A stretch of DNA of 17,334 bases, taken from NCBI GenBank assembly GCA_021604825.1, contig BQJS01000094.1:1-17334 (forward strand), in the 5' to 3' direction. How positions within the stretch are numbered: position 1 is the stretch's first letter; every line of letters starts with the position of its first letter. The translations under genes were made by a program, and so were the position numbers. Source of the DNA: Phycisphaerae bacterium. GTDB lineage: Bacteria > Planctomycetota > Phycisphaerae > UBA1845. The notes beneath the pieces were generated by a model. The model did not search any database. It saw only the letters and a list, made by a program, of their open reading frames with translations, and was not told the DNA's origin. Of the stretch, positions 6,619-14,600 are shown piece by piece.

Positions 6619-8832
6619 ATGGTAGCACCCATGCGTGCGGTCACTCATTCGGAATCACGGCCGCAATCACATCATTCAATCCAATCGCATTCGAGTAAAT
6701 CAAGAGGACCATCCTGCGGTCAAGCTCCATCACACGACCGTGCGGCTGAAGGGTCACCCGAGGCGGAAACGCTTAATGAGTTGATCGGTCCGTTCGTTCA
6801 ACGGGTCGCAGATCAATCCGCCGAATTGTGCAAGATCTTGCGCGGCGCCTTCGAGTTGGATGACGATTCGCGCTTGTGCCTCGTTCACGATGCGACGCAG
6901 CAGGATTGGCAGCGATTGGTTCGCCGCTCTGCCGTCATCGCCCACAAGTTGCGAAGGGTGTTTGATTCACTCGCAGGTGATGTGCCATCAACTGACAAAA
7001 TCGAATCCATCTGGCGGCATTCTTTTCAAGTCGCCAGCACCGCGGCAACGATTGCGCAAGCCGGACGGCGGATCGATCCCATCGAAGCCTTCGCATGTGG
7101 GTTGGTTCACGACCTCGGACGACTCGTGTTAGCCGTCCAAATGCCGAAGACGCTTGAGCGGGTTGATCGGGCGATGCGCAGTGGGGAGCGCTATCTTCTT
7201 GAAGTTGAATCGCGCCTTTGTGGTGCGGATCACGCGACTGTTGGTGGTCATTTGTTGTCGCGTTGGGGGCTGCCCGACGGGTTGATGCAGGTCGCACGGT
7301 ATCATCACCAGACGGCGGATTCGACAGCGGCAGGTGCCAGCGCACGCCATGTTCAAATCGTCCGCGATGCCGTTGCTTTGGTGATGCGAGCGAATAGTTT
7401 GGTTGTGTCGAATACGAATGCAAATGACAGAGAATCATCGTTGGCTGCGGGTCGGCTCGCTGGCGAAATCGAAAAGGAACTGATTCGGTTGGATCGGGTT
7501 TCGGAAAGCGTCGGCGAAGAACGGTCCGCTGCTCCGCATGGGCGTCGAGATTCTCGCTCTGGTCGCGAAACCGGTGCAGTCCCAATTGCTCATTTGTATC
7601 GCTTCATGCGGCAAGCGGTTGAGCTGACCAGCCGCGTTTTTGGCACAGATGTTCTCTGCAAAGAGACGGCTCGGATTGTATATGATCTGCTCGGGATATC
7701 GCGCTTCGTCGTGTTCGCCCAAGTTGGCCCCACGCAATTTCGAACGTGTACGTTCGACGCTTCGCAACCATTGGAAGACGGCATACTCGACACGCAGCGG
7801 GCAATCGTTCGCGATGCTTCGATGGCGCACGGTGAGTTGTCCGATCGTTTTTTGCGATTTCTCGGACCAGGATCGATCGACTGCGTGACGTTTCAAAGCG
7901 GGACTGAGAATTCCGGGGGGCTGCTATTCTCGGCGGAAGAGGACGCATGGCGATGGAATCGAATTGACTCGGCATCACAGCATTCGATTTCAATGATGCT
8001 CGGTTCGGTATTCGAGACGACATTGTTGAAACGCAATATTCAAGAGCGGGCGAGCGCACATGAGAAGAGCAAGCAAGCGCAGTCTCAAGAACGCGAAGCC
8101 GCGATCGCCGCAGAATCGATAAACAGCGTCGCGCAGATGGCCGCCGGCGCCGCCCACGAATTGAACAATCCGCTTGCGATCATCGCGGGACGGGCACAGA
8201 TATTACAGTCCGACCCCAAAAACAAATCGATACAATCGGACCTTCAGTTGATCGCCGCGCAGGCTCGCCGGGCGGGTGAAATGGTCTCTGAACTGATGGA
8301 TTACGCCCGACCAGCTAAGCCGCAACCCGTCAAGATCCACCTGCTCGATTGGGCAAATCGCCTTCGGCAGCGCTGGTATCGGCGGAGCGGTTTGGATGCC
8401 GATCAAATCCAGCTTCGTTTGCAGCAAGATGATCTCGCCGTGTTCGCTGACGAACGACAGCTTTCCGATTCGGCTGACGAGATCATGGCCAACGCTGTCG
8501 AGGCACTTCGTCAGAAAAACGGACCCTGCGCTACCGTTTCGGGCGAATTACCCAACATACAAATTAACTCACCTTCAGCCTCAACCGATGACACGATCGT
8601 CGTGGCGATTAGTGACAACGGACGAGGCATGCCCTCAGACGTGTGCAAACACGCACTGGATCCGTTCTTCTCGCATCGATCAGCCGGACGCCAACGAGGG
8701 TTGGGATTGTCGCGGGCTGCTCGGTACATCGAGATCAACGGAGGGCGTCTCTGGATTGAGTCGGCGGAAGGCACGGGAACGACTGTCAGTTTTTCTCTGC
8801 CGTCCTACTCAACAAATCCGTTTGGCTCATAG
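6619..8832 (+). CDS. Histidine kinase with N-terminal HDOD and GAF-like domains
   Basis: A 737-residue protein with no membrane segment, so probably a cytoplasmic sensor. After a polar N-terminus of about 60 residues, an HDOD/HD domain covers about 65-260. It retains H134, the pair H164-D165 in GLVHDLGR, H205 in ADHATVGGH and H229-H230 in YHHQ. A GAF-like segment covers about 325-475. The kinase core has the H box AAHELNNPLAII with phosphoacceptor H513, N box with N625 in IMANAVEAL, G1 box D666-N-G-R-G-M, and G2 box GLGL at 694-697. HDOD proteins usually act in signalling and sometimes lose the HD residues; here they remain. Likely partners are the HTH-receiver before it and the stand-alone receiver after it. 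ATG 6619 and ATG 6631 are both possible starts, with only weak ribosome binding sites. Confidence 0.9.
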   Translation: MVAPMRAVTHSESRPQSHHSIQSHSSKSRGPSCGQAPSHDRAAEGSPEAETLNELIGPFVQRVADQSAELCKILRGAFELDDDSRLCLVHDATQQDWQRLVRRSAVIAHKLRRVFDSLAGDVPSTDKIESIWRHSFQVASTAATIAQAGRRIDPIEAFACGLVHDLGRLVLAVQMPKTLERVDRAMRSGERYLLEVESRLCGADHATVGGHLLSRWGLPDGLMQVARYHHQTADSTAAGASARHVQIVRDAVALVMRANSLVVSNTNANDRESSLAAGRLAGEIEKELIRLDRVSESVGEERSAAPHGRRDSRSGRETGAVPIAHLYRFMRQAVELTSRVFGTDVLCKETARIVYDLLGISRFVVFAQVGPTQFRTCTFDASQPLEDGILDTQRAIVRDASMAHGELSDRFLRFLGPGSIDCVTFQSGTENSGGLLFSAEEDAWRWNRIDSASQHSISMMLGSVFETTLLKRNIQERASAHEKSKQAQSQEREAAIAAESINSVAQMAAGAAHELNNPLAIIAGRAQILQSDPKNKSIQSDLQLIAAQARRAGEMVSELMDYARPAKPQPVKIHLLDWANRLRQRWYRRSGLDADQIQLRLQQDDLAVFADERQLSDSADEIMANAVEALRQKNGPCATVSGELPNIQINSPSASTDDTIVVAISDNGRGMPSDVCKHALDPFFSHRSAGRQRGLGLSRAARYIEINGGRLWIESAEGTGTTVSFSLPSYSTNPFGS

Positions 8833-8928
8833 CCGTGTTGTTCACTATCGCCACCAGCACTAGAAACTGAATTCTTGCGATCCTGCTCTGCGCGATGTTG
8901 CGTTGAAACGGATAGATGGGGCGAAGGC

Positions 8929-9483
8929 GTGGACTCTGCGATTCCGCAAAAAATCCTGTTGGTCGAAAGCAATCCCCGGGCGATTGAGACGCTGATCGAT
9001 GCGTTCGTGGGTCGGTTCAATTGCAACATCACGTGTGTGGCGACGGCTGAGGATGCGCTCGATGTCGACATGCTTGAACCGCATAGCATCGTGGTCGCAG
9101 ACACCGAGCTGGATGGGATGGATGCGCTGACGATGGCCATGCGGCTAACGGAATTAAATCCGCGCCCGATCATCATGCTCGACAGCAACCCGAATGTTGC
9201 GAACGTTGTCGAAGCGATGCGGGCTGGCGTGATTGATTACTTTGCGAAACCGGTGGACATTGATGTGCTGCTCGAATCGATGGATCATGCGTTGGCCGAC
9301 TATCAAGCGTATCGCGACTTGGCGAATCGGCATCAGAAGATGCGCGGCCTCGTGCGGCGGGTGATTCGTGAACGACGTGAACTCAATCAACGCGTTGAAT
9401 TGATTTGCAAGGATCTGGTCGGAGCGCACAAGCGTCTGGTCATGCGCGTTCTCGAAGGCGCGGACAGCGTTGAGGTAGGCTAA
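8929..9483 (+). CDS. Stand-alone receiver-domain protein with coiled-coil tail
   Basis: A 184-residue receiver protein starting 96 bp after the kinase. Residues about 7-122 match a receiver fold: strand KILLVESN, phosphoacceptor D58 in IVVADTELDGMDAL, and K107-P108 in YFAKPVD. Two sites are unusual. The acidic pair after strand one is E13-S14 rather than two acids, and the Thr/Ser switch position in IIMLDS reads D85. Residues about 125-172 form a charged heptad-like coiled coil and there is no DNA-binding domain. It could be a phosphate sink, a relay intermediate or a protein-interaction switch for the kinase. GTG 8929 with GGGG at 7-nt spacing is preferred; a TTG at 8875 would add 18 residues without a good binding site. 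A repeat element begins 4 bp after the stop. Confidence 0.82.
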   Translation: MDSAIPQKILLVESNPRAIETLIDAFVGRFNCNITCVATAEDALDVDMLEPHSIVVADTELDGMDALTMAMRLTELNPRPIIMLDSNPNVANVVEAMRAGVIDYFAKPVDIDVLLESMDHALADYQAYRDLANRHQKMRGLVRRVIRERRELNQRVELICKDLVGAHKRLVMRVLEGADSVEVG

Positions 9484-9487
9484 TATT

Positions 9488-9555
9488 TGTAGGGTCCGCT
9501 GTGCGGACCGGCATTCTGGATGTGCCGCACAATGGTCCGCACGGCGGACCCTACA
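9488..9555. repeat. REPIN-like double-hairpin repeat (GGTCCGC family)
   Basis: Two 22-bp arms (9488-9509 and 9534-9555) are inverted repeats with a single mismatch, around a 24-bp centre. Each arm is itself a hairpin: GGTCCGC-TGT-GCGGACC and GGTCCGC-ACG-GCGGACC. Outer ends are TGTAGG and CCTACA. The sequence is unrelated to the element at 3645-3727 but has the same two-hairpin plan, typical of REP doublets or small MITEs. It sits between convergent genes and could act as a bidirectional mRNA end. Confidence 0.85.
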
Positions 9556-9646
9556 TGGTCGTTCATTCAGTCTTGATGAAACACCGGTTGGCAAGCAGCC
9601 AGTGACAACCGGCGACCCACTGCCGATCACGTCCTGCGATCGCAAA

Positions 9647-10474
9647 TCACTTGAATATCCAGGGATAGAGTCGTTCCAACCCGATCATGCCGGCATTGTA
9701 TGCGCCGTGGATGACGATGGCGGTGACCAATGATGGAAAGAGGTCGGTGATGCGCGGTTGGCGAAATTCATGCATCGCCCGTTTCCAAATGTTGACCAAT
9801 CCGGCTGCGACAATCGTCGTGCAACCGACGTGCAGAGCGACGCACACCGTCCAGCGAATCAGGATGATTTTGTCGCTCGGGTTGCGCAAGTACACGAAGA
9901 TATAGAGCACGTTTTCGAGCGCCGCGAAGATGACGGCTGCTCCGATGGCAGCGAGATACACCTGCGTGCGCCGCTTAAACAGATACGGTTTGACCTCGAC
10001 CACGTAAGAAGCCGCGGCTACCTTCAACGTTTCTTCGACAATGGGTCCGAAGATCACGACCAGCAGAGGGGCGCTTGCCCCGAAGAATCCGCCGGGGCTT
10101 GTTCCCAGTGCTGAACTGACGACTGCAAACAATCCGCCCACAACGGCGCAAGCGATGGCCGTCGCGATACCGGTTCCGAGTTTCGTTTCGTGTTGCCGGC
10201 GTGTCAGCCACGATTCATAGCTGTCCGATCCCAGTGGGGGAGGCCGGTACCAGTTGCGGCGACCGCACTCGCGACACGGCGTTTCCAACGGCATGCCGCG
10301 CAGGTTGGCACCGCAGTAATCGCACGACCAATCGCGCTCGAGCACTTCTCCCTTGCGCCCCGGAAAGATATCCGGTTCGTCGAAGACGCTCTGGCCCGTT
10401 TGATACGATGATTCAGATCGTGGTGCCGGTGATTGATCGCTGGTGGGTTCGTTCGTGTGGCTGGAATCAGACAT
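9647..10474 (-). CDS. PrsW-like intramembrane metalloprotease with N-terminal zinc ribbon
   Basis: A 275-residue protein. The N-terminal 45 residues are polar. A zinc ribbon follows with C51-x2-C54 and C67-x2-C70 in a CDYCGANLRG...CRECG context, common in planctomycetal membrane proteins. From about residue 98 there are six to seven membrane helices carrying the PrsW/CPBP-type protease signatures: PIVEETLK with E147, E148 and K151, AALENVLY with E187-N188, H215 in VALHVG, and H256 in VIHGAYN. In Bacillus, PrsW cuts the anti-sigma factor RsiW by site-1 proteolysis; no anti-sigma gene is visible here. It is the last gene of a minus-strand set with two YbjQ-family genes. The ATG at 10474 is preferred; a TTG at 10483, directly after the upstream stop, would add three residues. 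The substrate is unknown. Confidence 0.85.
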   Translation of the reverse strand: MSDSSHTNEPTSDQSPAPRSESSYQTGQSVFDEPDIFPGRKGEVLERDWSCDYCGANLRGMPLETPCRECGRRNWYRPPPLGSDSYESWLTRRQHETKLGTGIATAIACAVVGGLFAVVSSALGTSPGGFFGASAPLLVVIFGPIVEETLKVAAASYVVEVKPYLFKRRTQVYLAAIGAAVIFAALENVLYIFVYLRNPSDKIILIRWTVCVALHVGCTTIVAAGLVNIWKRAMHEFRQPRITDLFPSLVTAIVIHGAYNAGMIGLERLYPWIFK

Positions 10475-10483
10475 TCGCGTCAA

Positions 10484-10942
10484 TCATCTAACGATCGCGG
10501 TGCCAAAGGCGAAGACTTCGACACTGGCGGTCTTGTTGTTGCTGGTGGCGCTGAGGATGTTCGACGTGTCGATTCGCACGTTCCAGACTTCGCTGGCACC
10601 CAATTGTCGGGCTTCGTCCAACATGCGGAGTGTTGCTTCGCGGCGGGCACGGTTCATCAGGGTTTCGTAGCTGCGCATTTCACCACCGATGATGCGGCGG
10701 ATGGCGGCGGCGAATGTCTTGAAATAGTCGGTGGCGATGACGGCTCCCCCGGACACGAATGTCGCGTTGCGGACGCTCTCCGGAGTTGGACCGGTTTTCA
10801 GATTGGTGACGACGATGTCGGAATATTGGCTTTCTCGCTTGGCGAGGGACGCGAGGTGACTGCGTTCGCGCCATCGACCAATGGCGTACCCCAGACCGAG
10901 CGGGATCAGCACCCCGATCACCGTGAAAAAGAACTCGTTCAT
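10484..10942 (-). CDS. YbjQ-family protein with N-terminal membrane anchor
   Basis: A 152-residue protein. Residues about 4-22 form a single hydrophobic helix, followed by a basic-polar linker. From about residue 60 it has the YbjQ/UPF0145 (PF01906, 'putative heavy-metal-binding') pattern: a VSGGAVIATDYF strand, a helix around IRRIIGGEMRSYETLM, a long helix of the REATLRMLDEARQLGA type, and a C-terminal beta strand. The family forms ring-like oligomers; its biological role is not settled. An AGGAG at 10950-10954, spaced 7 nt from the ATG, overlaps the stop codon of the preceding ybjQ-like gene, indicating tight coupling. The following PrsW-like gene starts within 10 bp. The membrane anchor distinguishes it from its soluble neighbour. 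Confidence 0.85.
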   Translation of the reverse strand: MNEFFFTVIGVLIPLGLGYAIGRWRERSHLASLAKRESQYSDIVVTNLKTGPTPESVRNATFVSGGAVIATDYFKTFAAAIRRIIGGEMRSYETLMNRARREATLRMLDEARQLGASEVWNVRIDTSNILSATSNNKTASVEVFAFGTAIVR

Positions 10943-10952
10943 GACCGGGCTC

Positions 10953-11267
10953 CTAATCGATGACGACGGCTGTTCCGTAGGCGTACAGTTCTGCGGCCCC
11001 CTGCGTCACGGCGCTGGTGGTGAAGCGCACGTTGACGATGGCGTTGGCCCCGAGTTGATCTGCTTGTGAGAGCATCCTCTCGATGGCCTGCCGCCGGGCT
11101 TCGGTCAAGAGCTCGGTGTATCCCTTCAGTTCGCCACCCACGAGATTCTTGAGTCCGGCTGCGATGTCGCGCCCGAAATGCTTGGCCCGAATGGTATTTC
11201 CCTGAACCAAGCCCCGGACCTCTCGGATGGTGTGGCCGGGAATGGTCTCTGTGTTGACAACGATCAT
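10953..11267 (-). CDS. YbjQ-family (UPF0145) protein, soluble form
   Basis: At 104 residues this is the typical full length of the YbjQ/UPF0145 family (PF01906). It starts MIVVNTETIPGHTIREVRG, continues through the conserved GLVQGNTIRAKHFGRDIAAG-type region and the VGGELKGYTELL motif, and then a long helix with ARRQAIERMLSQADQLGANAIV. No signal peptide or membrane helix is present. Pentameric YbjQ structures are known, but function remains uncertain, and the 'heavy metal' label is historical. It is the first gene of the minus-strand set with a second YbjQ-type gene and the PrsW-like gene. A GAGGG lies 9 nt upstream of the ATG. Confidence 0.9.
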   Translation of the reverse strand: MIVVNTETIPGHTIREVRGLVQGNTIRAKHFGRDIAAGLKNLVGGELKGYTELLTEARRQAIERMLSQADQLGANAIVNVRFTTSAVTQGAAELYAYGTAVVID

Positions 11268-11504
11268 GTATGTGAGCCCTCGTCAAAGGATTTTTAATGT
11301 TGCAAAAGCTGTGAAATCAGGCCGCTGTTAAATCAGATCGTGGGTCGCGGGCGAAGCCTTGTCAATACCGAATTCGCGAACTTGAATACAGTTGAATTCG
11401 TCGGGATGAGCCCGCGGTCTGTTGGCTTGCGAGAATCCACATAGGTTTGGTGCGGTTTGTGGACGAAAGTGAACTCCCCAGTCGCTTTGAATGGCCCGAA
11501 ATCG
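11268..11504. other. Divergent intergenic region between the ybjQ set and the cytochrome gene
   Basis: About 237 bp of a 399-bp gene-free stretch (11268-11666) with no convincing small gene. It contains two CGAATTC/GAATTCG copies (11369-11376 and 11394-11400) and A/T-rich sequence near 11290-11300 that could hold the minus-strand promoter, but I cannot assign one with confidence. The cytochrome promoter and a leader of about 130 nt fill the rest. Confidence 0.5.
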
Positions 11505-11532
11505 TTGACAATTCCGGTGGCGGTTCTAGGAT
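11505..11532 (+). promoter_or_regulatory. Promoter for the octahaem cytochrome gene
   Basis: A perfect -35 TTGACA (11505-11510) and TAGGAT (11527-11532) are separated by 16 bp. Initiation near 11539 would leave a leader of about 128 nt before the TTG start at 11667, long enough to carry regulation. Confidence 0.6.
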
Positions 11533-11653
11533 GCCCGATTGATCCAATAAGGCAGGCGGACTTGGCAAGCCCACCCCTCGGCGCGAGCGGTGGACAGGCG
11601 ATGAATTCGGGTCCGCATTCTGTGCCCGCTGATTCTTAACCAGTTTATTGAAC

Positions 11654-11658
11654 AAGGA
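11654..11658 (+). promoter_or_regulatory. Ribosome binding site that supports the TTG start
   Basis: AAGGA lies 8 nt before the TTG at 11667, which fixes this non-ATG start for the cytochrome gene. Confidence 0.75.
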
Positions 11659-11666
11659 TTGCGACT

Positions 11667-14600
11667 TTGTCCGATACGCCCCATCCCGGCAAGGATCCCA
11701 TCGTTTATGGATCGTTGAGCTTGCCGCTTACCGTTGCTTCAATTCTGTTGGCATTGTCTTGCGTGTGGGCACTCTACGACGAGTTTGTGGCCAAGCGTCC
11801 GTGGAAGTCGTACCAGCACACTTTCGTTGAGCAGTACAAGTCGCACCTCGAAGGCGTCAAAGCCGACGTAGTCGAATTTGAATCTGGGCTTAAGAACAAT
11901 CCTGAGATCGAAGCCCTTCGTGAACAAATTGCGGCCAAGCAGGAATCGCTGAAGGGACCGTTCGCCGAAATCGATGAGCGGATGTCCAACGTTTTGAATC
12001 CTCGGGTGACGAAACTCACCAAAGCGATGCAGGTGGTTCGCAGTGAAGTGATGGCGCTCACCTATCGTCTCGAACACGCCGAAGGCAGCGCCCGCGAAGA
12101 TTTGGAAGCCGACCTGAAAGAAGTCAAAGAGCGCGAGGTCCTCGTTGAAGGTCTTGTCTCGATGGACGAAGGTGGGGCGGTCGAATCGAAGCCCTTTGAC
12201 TTCTACTCTCTGTCCGCGGCGCTGGATGAAGCCAAGGCGGCTAAGGCGGCGCTTATTCAGGAGCGGGCAGCCCTTGATGTCCCAGTTCGGGCGCTTCAGT
12301 CGCAGCTTGCAGAATTGGAAGCCAAAGAGCGACCGGGTTTGTCATCTGCGCAGGTGGCGGGCTTGATCAATAAGATGGATCGGTTCAAAGTCGGGATCAA
12401 GCAGATCCACGTGCCTGGGACGTTGGAATTGGTGGAGCGATGCGAGTCGTGCCACCTTGGAACGCGTGAGCCGCTTGAATTGACCGAAGAAGATTTCTCC
12501 GGTGAATACGCCGGTGCATTCGTTAGCCATCCCAATCGCGAACTGCTTGAGATTCATGATCCCGAGCAATTCGGCTGTTCGGTTTGCCACGGCGGCAATG
12601 GCCGCGCGACGATTAGCGCGAAAGAAGGTCACGGGCATATCAAGCACTGGTTGTGGCCGATGTACGACTCGGAGAACACCGAATCCGGTTGCCTCCAATG
12701 CCACGAAAACTCGCTTTACCTACCGCATGCCGACACGCTCAATGCCGGCAAGGAGTTGTTTCGGTATCGCGGTTGCTGGGGATGTCACCCGCGTGAGGGC
12801 TTTGATACAGAACAAGCCGACAAACGACGCACATCGCAAGCCATCGCCACGGTTACCGAAACGATTGAGCGGACCAAGTGGGAATACAATGAGCAGGGGA
12901 AGATCGCCGACGGTGATTTTCACGGCGAGGACGCCACCGATGAGCAGGTGGACGATGCGTTGGCCGCATTGGATACCCTGACCTTGAAGATCAGTGGGCT
13001 TGAGTCGGAATTGATCGAACTTGAGCGGCGTGAAGCGGCACTGGGGGCTCAGCTCAAGCGGGTTGGTCCCAGTTTGCGACCCATTAAGAGCAAGCTTCGA
13101 CCTGAGTGGGTTACGCCTTGGATCAACAATCCTAGGGAGTTTCGACCCACAACCCGAATGCCCGTGTTCCGATTGCCAGAAGATCATTTGAAGGCGATCG
13201 CGGCATCGGTGTGGCAGGCGGCTGACCCACCGACGACTGTCGGTTATGAGGAAGGCGACGCAGCGCGGGGCAAGGAGTTGTTTGAGTCGCGCGGTTGTCA
13301 GGCGTGCCACATGGCTGAGATGAACGAGAGCAATCCGGAACTGGCTGGTGGCGATTGGGGTCCAGAGTTGTCGCGCATCGGCGAGAAGGCCAACTTCGAT
13401 TACGTGGCGGGCTGGATTCACGACACGCCCGATTGGTCGCTGATGCCGAACCTGCGTTTGGAGCAGACGGAAGCGAACGATATCGCGACGTATCTCATGT
13501 CACTTTCCGATCCGACGGACACGCCGGAAGATTACTCGCACCTCGATGATCCCGCCCTTCGCGAAACGGGCGACATGCTCATTCGTCATTACGGTTGTGC
13601 CGGTTGCCATGACATCGCCGGGTTTGAAAACGTCGGCAAGATTGGTACCGATCTGACCACCGAGGGTAACAAGCCGATCGAGCGTCTGGACTTCGCGTTG
13701 CACACCCACGAGGCCAAGCGCAATCACTCCGGTGAGGGGATTGAATACAATCACAAGAGCTTCTTCGAGCACAAGCTGATGAAGCCCGAATACTTCGACG
13801 AAGGCAAGATTTTTGAGAGCGATCTCCAAAAGTCGCGGATGCCCAACTTCGGTTTGAACGACGAGGAATTAACACAAGTTGTCACTTACCTGCTCGGATC
13901 GGTTGATTCTGACATTCCTGAATCGATGCAGCACAACCCGGTCGGTAAGGGTAAGGATATTGTCGACGGTTGGTGGGTGATCAAGAAGTACAACTGCATG
14001 GGTTGCCACCAGGTCATTCCCGGGCAGGTTCCCGCCATCGCAAAGTTGCCGCAGTATCAGGGCGAAAATGCTGGCAAGCTACCGCCGAGCTTGGTGGGTG
14101 CGGGAGCGCGTTTGAATCCGGAGTGGCTCGCGAAGTTCCTGCGTAATCCGGCGATGAGCAGCAACCATCTGAATCAAAATGGCGTCCGGAGCTACCTGCA
14201 AGTCCGCATGCCGACGTTCAACCTATGGGACGAAGAAATCGGTATCCTGGTGCGGTTCTTTGAGGCGATGTCCGATCAAACGTCGCCATATTTCCCGCCG
14301 GAAATGCCTGAGCTGGCCGAGGACGAACGGACCATGGCGCGGGAGAATTTCCTGGGGATGGACTGTTTGAACTGCCACGCGTCGGCCAACTCCACGGAGT
14401 TCGATCCGTCGGTCATTGCGCCGAGTTTCGTTCACGCGAAGGAACGCCTCAAACCGACCTGGACCAAGCGATGGTTGTGGGATCCGGGCGCGTTGATGAT
14501 TGACACGAAAATGCCCAAGGGGTTGTTCCGCAAGGACGGCGATCGCACCGTGGTCGCGGCGCAAATCACCGACGACCTAGCCAACTACGATCATGATCAC

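Noticed and set aside
6935..7585. Minus-strand open frame of 216 codons opposite the histidine kinase
   Set aside because: The HDOD and GAF region on the plus strand is clearly coding, and the antisense product is Arg/Pro/Gln-rich without a domain.
11369..11400. Pair of CGAATTC/GAATTCG motifs upstream of the cytochrome gene
   Set aside because: The arms are short (7 bp) and no promoter lies next to them. This is not enough to call an operator.
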